Source: Oscillospiraceae bacterium (GTDB lineage Bacteria > Bacillota > Clostridia > Oscillospirales > SIG627). From it: a stretch of 64,000 nt of DNA. Where the stretch lies: positions 69,544-133,543 of the forward strand of contig SVQQ01000001.1 in assembly GCA_015065265.1 (NCBI GenBank), given 5' to 3'. A program made the translations under genes and the position numbers. Shown piece after piece: positions 1 to 8,257 of the stretch (its first letter is position 1; every line of letters begins with the position of its first letter). The notes beneath the pieces are model-generated. The model was not told the origin of the DNA and made no database searches. It saw only the letters and a list, made by a program, of their open reading frames with translations.

Positions 1-373
1 ACTCTGAATTTGCGGTAGAATAGAGTTTTGTACCCTCACCGCCGTGAGAGAGGTTAATCTCGTCAACGTACTTCATAAGGTTTATGGCTTCGGTTTTTCC
101 TATATATTCGTGGAGAGTACCGCCGAATTGGTTGGTGATATTGTACTTTCCGTCGGAGAAAGCACCTGCTCCGCCAAAACCGTTCATAATAGCGCAACTC
201 TTACAACCGATACAGGTCTTAACCTTTTTACCGTCAATGGGACATTTTCTCTTTTCAAGAGGATTACCCATTTCAAAAAGAGCAATTTTAAGTTTTGGAT
301 TTAACTTTATAAGTTCATAAGCGGAAAATATACCGCCGGGTCCCGCCCCGATAATAGTTACGTCGAAATTCAT
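1..373 (-). CDS. FAD-dependent oxidoreductase, N-terminal part (truncated by window edge)
   Basis: Reverse translation MNFDVTIIGAGPGGIFSAYELIKLNPKLKIALFEMGNPLEKRKCP...; GAGPGG dinucleotide-binding motif; ATG at 373 on the minus strand; runs off the left edge. Confidence 0.85.
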   Translation of the reverse strand, partial: MNFDVTIIGAGPGGIFSAYELIKLNPKLKIALFEMGNPLEKRKCPIDGKKVKTCIGCKSCAIMNGFGGAGAFSDGKYNITNQFGGTLHEYIGKTEAINLMKYVDEINLSHGGEGTKLYSTANSE

Positions 374-525
374 TTGTTTCACCTTCATTTTTCATTCTAA
401 CGATTAAATTTTATCACAGGTTGAACCTCTTTTCAAGTCAAAATTTATTTTGTTGACAAATATTAAAAAAAATGATACCATTAGTTCAATAAAATTGAAC
501 GTTCACCGAAAGGAAGAAATATAAA

Positions 526-1710
526 ATGGTTTCAGAAAAAATGAAAGAACTTGGCTCAAAAAGGTCTGTAATCCGAGACCTTTTCGAGTACGGAAAATTA
601 AAGGCTTCAGAAGTGGGAGAGGAAAACGTCTATGATTTCAGCTTGGGTAACCCCAGTGTCCCTGCCCCTAAATCAGTTGAAGAAACTATCACAAAACTCA
701 TAAAGGAAACAGAGCCCACTCTCCTTCACGGATACACCTCCGCACAAGGCGACGCCCTTGTCCGCAAGACCCTTGCCGACAACCTCAAAAAACGTTTTGA
801 CGCTCCTATAAATGAAAACCTTATGTATATGACCTGCGGTGCCGCCGCATCTCTTACTATAACCCTCCACGCCCTTGCCGAAAAGGACGACGAGTTTATC
901 GCATTTACACCCTTTTTCCCCGAATACAGAGTCTTCGTTGAAGGAACAGGGTCAAAACTCGTGTGTGTTGATACCGTAGACGGAAGTTTCCAGATAGACG
1001 GTGAGGCATTTGAAAAGGCAATTACAAAGAATACCAAAGGCGTTATAGTCAATACCCCCAACAACCCCTCAGGCGTTGTTTTAAATGAAGAGAGTGCCAA
1101 CACAATAGTTGAAATTCTTGAAAAGAAGCAGAAGGAATACTCTCACCCCATTTTCCTTATTACCGACGAGCCCTACCGTGAACTTATCTATTCCGACGTT
1201 AAAAACCCCTGTTTCCTGAACCTTTATAACAATACAGTTCTTTGCTATTCTTACAGTAAATCACTTTCACTTCCCGGTGAAAGAATTGGATATATCGCAG
1301 TTTCCGACAAGGCGGAAAACAAAGCCGACCTTTACGCCTCAGTATGTGGTGCGGGAAGAGTACTCGGATACGTGTGTGCACCAAGCCTTATGCAGAGAGT
1401 AGTTGCAGCCTGTGACGGTGAGACAGGAGACCTTGACGCCTATCGAGGAAACAGAGATATCCTTTATAACGCCCTGACAGAAATGGGCTTTGAATGTGTT
1501 TATCCCGACGGCGCTTTCTATCTTTTCGTAAAATCTCCTATCCCTTCAGCAGAAGAATTTTCAAACAAGGCAAAGGAATATAACCTTCTTATCGTTCCCG
1601 CCGACTCCTTCGGAGTTAAAGGGTACGTAAGACTCTCATATTGTGTTGCCACCGATATGATAAAACGCTCACTTCCCAAGTTCGAAGAACTGATGAAAAA
1701 TTACAAATAA
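526..1710 (+). CDS. Pyridoxal phosphate-dependent aminotransferase (class I/II)
   Basis: 394 aa; NTPNNPSG and SYSKSLSLPGERIGY motifs typical of fold-type I aminotransferases; RBS gaaaggaag upstream. Confidence 0.93.
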   Translation: MVSEKMKELGSKRSVIRDLFEYGKLKASEVGEENVYDFSLGNPSVPAPKSVEETITKLIKETEPTLLHGYTSAQGDALVRKTLADNLKKRFDAPINENLMYMTCGAAASLTITLHALAEKDDEFIAFTPFFPEYRVFVEGTGSKLVCVDTVDGSFQIDGEAFEKAITKNTKGVIVNTPNNPSGVVLNEESANTIVEILEKKQKEYSHPIFLITDEPYRELIYSDVKNPCFLNLYNNTVLCYSYSKSLSLPGERIGYIAVSDKAENKADLYASVCGAGRVLGYVCAPSLMQRVVAACDGETGDLDAYRGNRDILYNALTEMGFECVYPDGAFYLFVKSPIPSAEEFSNKAKEYNLLIVPADSFGVKGYVRLSYCVATDMIKRSLPKFEELMKNYK

Positions 1711-1715
1711 AACTG

Positions 1716-1750
1716 TGCGACCGAAGATTTTTCGGTCGCTTTGCTTATTT
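1716..1750 (+). terminator. Rho-independent terminator
   Basis: GCGACCGAA-GATT-TTTCGGTCGC followed by a T-rich tract just after the aminotransferase stop. Confidence 0.75.
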
Positions 1751-1846
1751 CAATAAAAAATTCGGGCACAAGGGCAAAAATGCCCTTGTGTATTCTTTCA
1801 AAAAGTAGTAGAATGTCCTTGCAAGAAAAAGACGAGGGAAAGAAAA

Positions 1847-2692
1847 ATGGAAAAGGTTTCAAAATTCAGAACAGTTATTTTAACGATAGTAGGTTCATTT
1901 ATAACTTCGATGGGAGTATCTCTCTTTTATATCCCTGCAAACGTAGTCAGTGGGGGAGTGTCGGGTATTGCCACTATTCTCTATAACGCCTTTAACTTTG
2001 CTCCGGGTATAGTTTACGGAATAATCAACGGAGCACTTCTCATTTCCGCTTGGTTTATTTTGGGTAAAGAATTTGTATTCAAAACACTTCTCGGCGCTTC
2101 ATGTATCTCTGTTTTCGTGCAACTTTTATCCTATTTGCCACCCGTCACCTCCGACCCCTTTCTCGCATCTGTCATCGGCGCTATCCTCTACGGATTCGGT
2201 ATAGGCATCGCTTTGATTTCAGGCTCGTCGACAGGGGGCACTGATATTGCCGCAAGAATAATTCAACATTACAGAGAGGACGTATCAATCGGAAAACTTC
2301 TCTTGATAGTGGATGCAACGGTGATTTTAATTTCCCTTCTTGTTTTTAGGAACACCAACCTTGCCCTTTACGGAATTATTGCCCTTGCCATTTCCACTTT
2401 TGCTGTAGATTTCCTCATATCAAAACTCAATATATCCAAACTTGCTTTCGTAATAACGGATAAGGGCGAAGAAATATCAAAAGTTCTCGTTTCTTCTTCA
2501 AAAAGAGGAGTGACCCTCATTGAAGCAAAAGGCGTTTATACGGGAGAGGGAAGACAAGTGCTTATCTGTGCACTTAAAAGTTCGGAAATTCCCAAATTCC
2601 AAAAGACAATCGAAAAACTCGACCCCTCGGTGTTTATCATCTATTCCGAATCGCAACAGATAGTGGGAAAAGGTTTTTCAGTTTACAGATAA
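1847..2692 (+). CDS. YitT family membrane protein (DUF161/DUF2179)
   Basis: 281 aa, multiple TM segments, GSSTGGTDIAARII motif, C-terminal soluble domain characteristic of the YitT family. Confidence 0.9.
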   Translation: MEKVSKFRTVILTIVGSFITSMGVSLFYIPANVVSGGVSGIATILYNAFNFAPGIVYGIINGALLISAWFILGKEFVFKTLLGASCISVFVQLLSYLPPVTSDPFLASVIGAILYGFGIGIALISGSSTGGTDIAARIIQHYREDVSIGKLLLIVDATVILISLLVFRNTNLALYGIIALAISTFAVDFLISKLNISKLAFVITDKGEEISKVLVSSSKRGVTLIEAKGVYTGEGRQVLICALKSSEIPKFQKTIEKLDPSVFIIYSESQQIVGKGFSVYR

Positions 2693-2705
2693 ATCGGCAA
2701 AACCC

Positions 2706-2734
2706 TTGACATTACCCTTTCTTTGTGTTAGAAT
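2706..2734 (+). promoter_or_regulatory. Sigma-A type promoter of the metY-metA leader
   Basis: TTGACA (2706-2711), 17-nt spacer, TAGAAT (2729-2734). Confidence 0.75.
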
Positions 2735-2765
2735 TGAGGTAATTTAAAGAGAGGCGGTAAAAGAC

Positions 2766-2831
2766 ATGATGAAGCGAATGTGCGAAAAGAAAAAACTGTT
2801 TTTATCCCTCGGTATGCCCTTTGGGGCTTAG
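2766..2831 (+). CDS. Putative 21-aa regulatory leader peptide MMKRMCEKKKLFLSLGMPFGA
   Basis: ATG ATG AAG CGA ATG TGC GAA AAG AAA AAA CTG TTT TTA TCC CTC GGT ATG CCC TTT GGG GCT TAG; preceded by GAGAGGCGG; contains 4 Met and 1 Cys codons; lies between a strong promoter and a terminator ahead of metY. Confidence 0.6.
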   Translation: MMKRMCEKKKLFLSLGMPFGA

Positions 2832-2850
2832 TGTAATTGTATGACATTTA

Positions 2851-2881
2851 CGGCAGAGGGACCCTCTGCCGATTTTTGTTT
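2851..2881 (+). terminator. Intrinsic terminator/attenuator in the metY leader
   Basis: CGGCAGAGG-GAC-CCTCTGCCG followed by ATTTTTGTTTT. Confidence 0.8.
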
Positions 2882-2921
2882 TAGTAAAAAAACTATCTTG
2901 TTTTAATAAAAGGAGTAAGTT

Positions 2922-4211
2922 ATGTCAAACTACAAAATTGAAACTAAATGTATCCAGTCGGGATACGTACCCTCAAACGGAGAACCCCGTCAGATTCCTA
3001 TTATCCAGAGCACAACCTTTAAATATGATACAAGCGAAGATATGGGTAAACTTTTCGACCTTGAAGCAAGTGGCTATTTCTATACCCGTCTTCAAAACCC
3101 CACAAACGACTACGTAGCAAAGAAACTTGCAGACCTTGAAGGAGGTACTGCGGGAATGCTCACATCATCCGGTCAGGCGGCAAACTTCTACGCTATCTTC
3201 AATATCGCGTCCTGCGGAGACCACGTAGTTGCATCTTCTAACATCTATGGCGGTACCTTTAACCTCTTCTCCGTAACAATGAAGAGAATGGGTATCGACT
3301 TCACCTTCGTTTCTCCCTACGCCACCGACGAAGAACTTCAAGCGGCTTTCCGTCCTAACACCAAGGCTCTTTTCGGAGAAACCATTGCAAACCCCGCCCT
3401 CAGTGTCCTTGACATTGAACGCTTTGCAAACGTTGCGCACAAAAACGGAGTACCCCTCATTATAGATAACACCTTCGCAACCCCCTACCTCTGCCGTCCC
3501 TTTGAGTTCGGTGCAGATATCGTTACTCACTCTACTACAAAATACCTTGACGGTCACGGTTCAGGTGTTGGTGGTGCAATTATCGACAGCGGTAAATTTG
3601 ACTGGACAAAATACCCTGACAAATTCCCAGGTCTTTGCACTCCCGATGAAAGTTATCACGGAGTTACGTACACCGAGCGCTTCGGACTTGAAGGTGCATT
3701 TATCACCAAAGCCACAGCCCAACTTATGCGCGACTTCGGCTCTATCCAGTCACCTCAGAACGCGTACCTGTTGAACCTTGGAATTGAAAGCCTTCACGTA
3801 AGAATGGAGCGTCACAGTTACAACGCCCTTAAAGTAGCAGAGTTCCTTGAAACAAACCCCCACATAACTTGGGTAAAATACAGCGGACTTCCTTCCGACC
3901 CCGACTATCCTCTCGCGCAGAAATACTTCCCACTGGGCTCTTGCGGAGTTGTAAGTTTCGGTGTAAAAGGTGGCAGACGTGCCGCTGAGAAGTTTATGAA
4001 GAACCTTCGCCTTGCATCTATTGAAACCCACGTTGCCGATGCCAAGACCTGTTGTCTCCATCCTGCAAGTGCCACTCACCGTCAGATGAGCGACGCAGAA
4101 CTTGAAGCGGCAGGAGTTTCTCCCGACCTTGTAAGATTTTCTTGCGGAATTGAAAACGCAGAAGACCTTATTGCAGATATCGCTCAAGCCCTTGAGAAAG
4201 CAGGTGAATAA
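2922..4211 (+). CDS. metY: O-acetylhomoserine aminocarboxypropyltransferase/cysteine synthase family protein
   Basis: 429 aa, Cys/Met metabolism PLP enzyme; [19 protein letters not shown]-lysine motif; followed directly by metA. Confidence 0.92.
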   Translation: MSNYKIETKCIQSGYVPSNGEPRQIPIIQSTTFKYDTSEDMGKLFDLEASGYFYTRLQNPTNDYVAKKLADLEGGTAGMLTSSGQAANFYAIFNIASCGDHVVASSNIYGGTFNLFSVTMKRMGIDFTFVSPYATDEELQAAFRPNTKALFGETIANPALSVLDIERFANVAHKNGVPLIIDNTFATPYLCRPFEFGADIVTHSTTKYLDGHGSGVGGAIIDSGKFDWTKYPDKFPGLCTPDESYHGVTYTERFGLEGAFITKATAQLMRDFGSIQSPQNAYLLNLGIESLHVRMERHSYNALKVAEFLETNPHITWVKYSGLPSDPDYPLAQKYFPLGSCGVVSFGVKGGRRAAEKFMKNLRLASIETHVADAKTCCLHPASATHRQMSDAELEAAGVSPDLVRFSCGIENAEDLIADIAQALEKAGE

Positions 4212-4213
4212 TA

Positions 4214-5128
4214 GTGCCTATAAGAATACCCAACTCTCTGCCCGCGACACAAACTCTCATTGACGAAAACATTTTCGTAATGACTGAAACTCGCGCTCTG
4301 ACACAGGATATTCGCCCTCTTCAAATTCTGCTTTTGAACCTTATGCCCACAAAAATTGTTACCGAAACCCAGTTTGCAAGACTTCTTGGCAATACACCCT
4401 TACAGGTTGAACTTGACTTTTTGCAGACTGCAACTCATAAAGCAACTCACACCTCTACCGAACACTTACTTGCCTTTTATAAAGTTTTTGACGAAATAAA
4501 AGACAAGAAGTACGACGGAATGATTATCACAGGAGCCCCTGTAGAGAATATGCCCTTTGAAGAGGTTAACTATTGGGATGAACTGTGTGAGATCATGCAG
4601 TGGTCGAAAACTCACGTAACCAGCACCCTTCACATCTGTTGGGGAGCACAGGCAGGGCTCTATTACCACTACGGTATAGATAAAAAGCAACTTCCCGAAA
4701 AACTTTTCGGAGTTTTCCCTCACAAAGTAGTACATAAAAACGCCATTTTGTTCAGAGGCTTTGACGACGAGTTCTTCGTTCCTCATTCAAGACATACCAC
4801 CGTCGATATAGAGGACGTGAAGAAGGTTCCCGACCTTAAAATCCTCACCCTTTCCGACAAAGCGGGACTTCACTGCTGTATGACCGAGGGAGGAAGACAG
4901 GTGTTTGTTACAGGACACTCGGAATACGACGCCGATACCCTTAAAACCGAGTACCTTCGTGACAAGAATTTAGGCCTTGATATTAAAGTCCCCGAAAACT
5001 ATTTTCCCAACGACGACGATACCAAGGACCCTCAGGTAACCTGGCGTTCCCACGCAAATTTACTTTTCTCAAACTGGCTTAACTATTTCGTATATCAGAC
5101 AACACCTTACGATATAAACGAAATTTAA
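4214..5128 (+). CDS. metA: Homoserine O-acetyl/succinyltransferase (MetA family)
   Basis: [48 protein letters not shown]...; [16 protein letters not shown]. Confidence 0.95.
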   Translation: MPIRIPNSLPATQTLIDENIFVMTETRALTQDIRPLQILLLNLMPTKIVTETQFARLLGNTPLQVELDFLQTATHKATHTSTEHLLAFYKVFDEIKDKKYDGMIITGAPVENMPFEEVNYWDELCEIMQWSKTHVTSTLHICWGAQAGLYYHYGIDKKQLPEKLFGVFPHKVVHKNAILFRGFDDEFFVPHSRHTTVDIEDVKKVPDLKILTLSDKAGLHCCMTEGGRQVFVTGHSEYDADTLKTEYLRDKNLGLDIKVPENYFPNDDDTKDPQVTWRSHANLLFSNWLNYFVYQTTPYDINEI

Positions 5129-5176
5129 TTTATGAAAACGTATTGACAATAAAAAACAGTTGTGCTATAATCGTTT

Positions 5177-5276
5177 CAACACAAAGGGGTGCTCACCGAA
5201 GTGGGCTGAGATTGGACCTGTTGGGTCCTGACCCATGAACCTGATGCGGGTAATGCCGACGTAGGAAACAATAAGT
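5177..5276 (+). ncRNA. TPP riboswitch (THI element)
   Basis: GGGGTGCTCACCGAAGTGGGCTGAGA...GACCC.TGAACCTGATGCGGGTAATGCCGACGTAGGAA matches the THI-box consensus; upstream of thiT. Confidence 0.95.
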
Positions 5277-5292
5277 TTTTTATTCGCTTACA

Positions 5293-5325
5293 AAATCGCA
5301 GAGGGTTTCCCTTTGCGATTTTTAT
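5293..5325 (+). terminator. Terminator of the TPP riboswitch expression platform
   Basis: AATCGCAGAGGG-TTT-CCCTTTGCGATT then TTTATATTTG. Confidence 0.8.
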
Positions 5326-5347
5326 ATTTGTGAAAGGAAACTTATCT

Positions 5348-5896
5348 ATGAAAAGCAAAACACTTCAAAAAATGGTGACCTCTGCCGTACTTTCGGCACT
5401 TGCGGTCATACTCACCTGGGCGGAAATTCAACTTGGAGCACTTGGCGGCTCTATCAACTTTGTAATGCTCCCCCTTATCATCATCGCTTGGCGCTACGGT
5501 GTACTGTGGGGTATCGGCTCAGGCCTCATTGTAGGCTTTATTAAGTGCCTGATTGGTGGCGGTATCGGTTGGGGACTTCCTTCAATTCTCCTTGACTACG
5601 TTCTCGCCTATGGCGCAGTAGGTCTTGCAGGACTCTTTAAAAATCATAAATGGGGTCTTGAAATAGGGGCAGTTGTAGGCTGTATTGCAAGATTTATTAT
5701 TCACTTTATCAGCGGAATAACTATTTACGCTATCGTTTCTGCCGAGACAGTACTGGGAGTAACTACTGCAAACGCATACGTCTACTCACTACTCTATAAC
5801 GGTTTATATATGGTACCCAGTTCCGTTGTGGTAATAATCCTTGCCATAATCTTGAAAAAGCCATTAAAGAAATACTTTGCGCGAAAGGGCGCATAA
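5348..5896 (+). CDS. thiT: Energy-coupled thiamine transporter ThiT (ECF S component)
   Basis: MKSKTLQKMVTSAVLSALAVILTWAEIQLGALGGSINFVMLPLIIIAWRYG...; downstream of a TPP riboswitch. ATG 5348 is preferred over GTG 5330 because GAAAGGA is the RBS. Confidence 0.93.
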   Translation: MKSKTLQKMVTSAVLSALAVILTWAEIQLGALGGSINFVMLPLIIIAWRYGVLWGIGSGLIVGFIKCLIGGGIGWGLPSILLDYVLAYGAVGLAGLFKNHKWGLEIGAVVGCIARFIIHFISGITIYAIVSAETVLGVTTANAYVYSLLYNGLYMVPSSVVVIILAIILKKPLKKYFARKGA

Positions 5897-5898
5897 AT

Positions 5899-6120
5899 AA
5901 GGAGATGTAAAAAAAGTCCAGACCGTCAAAAACAAAAAAAGAATTCAATTTGTAGTCGTTTGAAAATATTTGTTTTACAACTTGTAAGGTATAAAACTCA
6001 AAAGTTTGAGTTTTAAGAAATTATATGTTTTTGACTATGAACAAACCTCGCCTCTGCCGTACAATCGTACGCCGACGGGCTTCGGTTTGTTCATTCTGAA
6101 GCATTTTTTCCTATCTCCTT
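5899..6120. repeat. Candidate non-coding miniature element with nested inverted repeats
   Basis: Bounded by AAGGAGAT / ATCTCCTT; inner GTCAAAAACA...TGTTTTTGAC; AAAACTCAAAAGTTTGAGTTTT; GAACAAACC...GGTTTGTTC enclosing CGTAC-AATC-GTACG. Confidence 0.45.
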
Positions 6121-6128
6121 AAGAATCA

Positions 6129-6172
6129 GGGGCTGTAAAAAACTCTATCGAGTTTTTTACAGCCCCTTTAGT
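6129..6172. terminator. Bidirectional terminator hairpin
   Basis: GGGGCTGTAAAAAACTC-TATC-GAGTTTTTTACAGCCCC. Confidence 0.8.
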
Positions 6173-6175
6173 TTA

Positions 6176-6646
6176 TCAGTTCATCAGTGCAATACCCAAA
6201 TTCAGATAACCTGCAAAAGTCACCCAGAGAATGTAGGGAATATTTACAAAACACGCTTTTTTCGATATCTTGTAAAAGGTTATCATCATAAATATTATCA
6301 AAGCCCACATTACTACAAGCCAACCGAAAGAGAAGAAGTAGAGTTCAAACTTAAAGAAAAAGATACTCCAAAAGAAATTGAAAAACAGTTGCATAAAGAA
6401 GAGATATACACCTCTGCCAACTAACTTTTCATCGGCTCTTGAAGTAAGTATAAGGTAGAGGGAATAACCCATTAAGAGATAGAGGATAGTCCAGACCACA
6501 GGGAATAACCACCCCGGAGGTGAAAGAGGGGGTTTTGACATTGTTTCAAAGGCTTTCATTCCGCCACCTGAAATCAGGGCGGAAATTCCCCCGACTGCCA
6601 GAGGAATTGCAAGGCAAATTAAAAGCAGTTTATAATTTTTCTTCAT
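6176..6646 (-). CDS. TspO/MBR family protein
   Basis: MKKNYKLLLICLAIPLAVGGISALISGGGMKAFETMSKPPLSPPGWLFPVVWTILYLLMGYSLYLI; classic TspO WxxxY/PxxxFPVVWTILY motifs. Confidence 0.92.
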   Translation of the reverse strand: MKKNYKLLLICLAIPLAVGGISALISGGGMKAFETMSKPPLSPPGWLFPVVWTILYLLMGYSLYLILTSRADEKLVGRGVYLFFMQLFFNFFWSIFFFKFELYFFSFGWLVVMWALIIFMMITFYKISKKACFVNIPYILWVTFAGYLNLGIALMN

Positions 6647-6715
6647 AAAAAGCACTCCTTTCCATGTATCTATTATATGGAAAGGAGTGCCCCTTTATTA
6701 TTGTTATTTTGATTT

Positions 6716-8098
6716 TTATTCCTCTTGGTGCTTGTCTTTTAAAATTCTCACGTTTTCGTCAACCGTCTTTTTGTGAAGTGGGTACCAGAACCATAACACT
6801 AATGCCAAAACTATAAAGCCAAGAGCAGGAATAAGAGTTGCAATATTGAATATACCGCTTAAAACTCCTGGGTCAAAGGCAGTGTTTTCACTGTATCCTA
6901 TGGCAGTAAGGAGCACACCCGAAAGACCTGCCGCCGCCGCTTGACCGATTTTTCTTGCAAAGGAATATAAGGCATAAATGGAGCCGTCCTCACGAATTCC
7001 GTTTTTAATTTCCGAGTAGTCTATAACGTCTGTAATAAGCGCCCAGGACACCATAGAGAAAACTCCCAGACCTATCCAGGTTATAACGTTTATCCCCACG
7101 TAAACCCACACGCTTTCGGGACGCAGAAAGAATAGGAATATGCACACCCCTGCGGCAAGAATACTCGTGGCGGCGCTTATTTCCGCCTTTCCGAAACGTG
7201 CAGAAAGTGGCTTTGCAATAAAGGCGGCGGTCACCATACCTATAAGCATAGCGAAGGTAGCAACCGTCTGGGCTCTGGCGTTACCGTAGTAGTTGGGGTA
7301 GATATAGTTTGCCATTGTCTGCATAGTAAGTTGGGAGAGCAACAGCATAACAGAAGAGACAATTATTGAAATAAGAGCCTTGTTGGAAATAGCCTTTTTA
7401 AAGAGCCCGATAAAGTTGTCGCCCTTGACGTTTTGCGGTTTTTCCGTGCGGACACGCTCGGTAGTAAGGAGGTAACAGAGTATATAGCATACCACCGCAA
7501 GAACAGAGAAAATACCTGCAATAAGTGTAAATCTTCCCCCGTCCATAACGCTCTTTCCGTCGACGTCACGGTATGCGAAAAGGGGAATTCCTGCCCCTAC
7601 AATGATACCTGCAAGAGTTCCGCCCATAGTTCTGAAGGTGGATAGCGACTGTCTGTCAGAGGGCTCGGGAGAAATTGCCGATGCCATAGAGCCATAGGGA
7701 ATATTTATAGAGGTGTAGAAAATTGAACCCCATAAAATATAGGTGACAAAAAGCCATACTACCTTAAAGGTAGTGGAAAAGGTGGCAAAGGCGCTTTGAT
7801 ATATAAGAAAAGAAGCAAGGGCAACGGGTATGCACATTCTGAGTATCCAGGGTTTGAATTTACCTACCCTTGTCAATTTACTTCTGTCACAAATTCTGCC
7901 CATCATAACGTCGGTAAAAGCATCTACAAAACGGGCAACCATCATAACGATACCTACAATGTAACCGTCTATTGCCATAACGTCGGTATAGAATTTCAAG
8001 AGGAAAGAAGAGGAAATGAGAAACGTAAAATCGTTTCCAAAGTCTCCGAAAAGGTATCCCACTTTGTCACTGATACCAAAGGGCTTAAATTTTTTCAT
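6716..8098 (-). CDS. MFS transporter, glycoside-pentoside-hexuronide (GPH):cation symporter family
   Basis: 460 aa, 12-TM MelB-like pattern (KVGYLFGDFGNDFTF..., DAFTDVMMGRICDRS); divergent from a GH2 gene. Confidence 0.9.
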   Translation of the reverse strand: MKKFKPFGISDKVGYLFGDFGNDFTFLISSSFLLKFYTDVMAIDGYIVGIVMMVARFVDAFTDVMMGRICDRSKLTRVGKFKPWILRMCIPVALASFLIYQSAFATFSTTFKVVWLFVTYILWGSIFYTSINIPYGSMASAISPEPSDRQSLSTFRTMGGTLAGIIVGAGIPLFAYRDVDGKSVMDGGRFTLIAGIFSVLAVVCYILCYLLTTERVRTEKPQNVKGDNFIGLFKKAISNKALISIIVSSVMLLLSQLTMQTMANYIYPNYYGNARAQTVATFAMLIGMVTAAFIAKPLSARFGKAEISAATSILAAGVCIFLFFLRPESVWVYVGINVITWIGLGVFSMVSWALITDVIDYSEIKNGIREDGSIYALYSFARKIGQAAAAGLSGVLLTAIGYSENTAFDPGVLSGIFNIATLIPALGFIVLALVLWFWYPLHKKTVDENVRILKDKHQEE

Positions 8099-8119
8099 AA
8101 AGTCATCCTTTCGTTTTCA

Positions 8120-8136
8120 GTCAAATTATATTTGAC
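8120..8136. promoter_or_regulatory. Candidate operator palindrome in the MFS/GH2 intergenic region
   Basis: GTCAAAT-TAT-ATTTGAC; contains a minus-strand TATAAT -10 for the MFS gene. Confidence 0.45.
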
Positions 8137-8257
8137 CTGATGTTTCGTCAATAATTTCCCCAAATAACAAAAAAAGATACTAAAAATTAAAAAAGGCATT
8201 AAAAAAATGGAAATTGGGCAAAAATATTTTTGAAATAAACTTTTTCAAGGAGACGAA

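Noticed and set aside
44-320. Forward ORFs of 86 and 78 aa at the left edge
   Set aside because: Antisense to a convincing FAD-dependent oxidoreductase; no RBS or recognisable domain.
2740-2790. AAAGAGAGGCGG...ATGATGAAGC looks superficially like the 5' part of an S-box (SAM-I) riboswitch
   Set aside because: The rest of the consensus (kink-turn, GCAACC, P1 closure) is absent and the leader is too short. The ORF plus terminator/antiterminator explains the sequence better.
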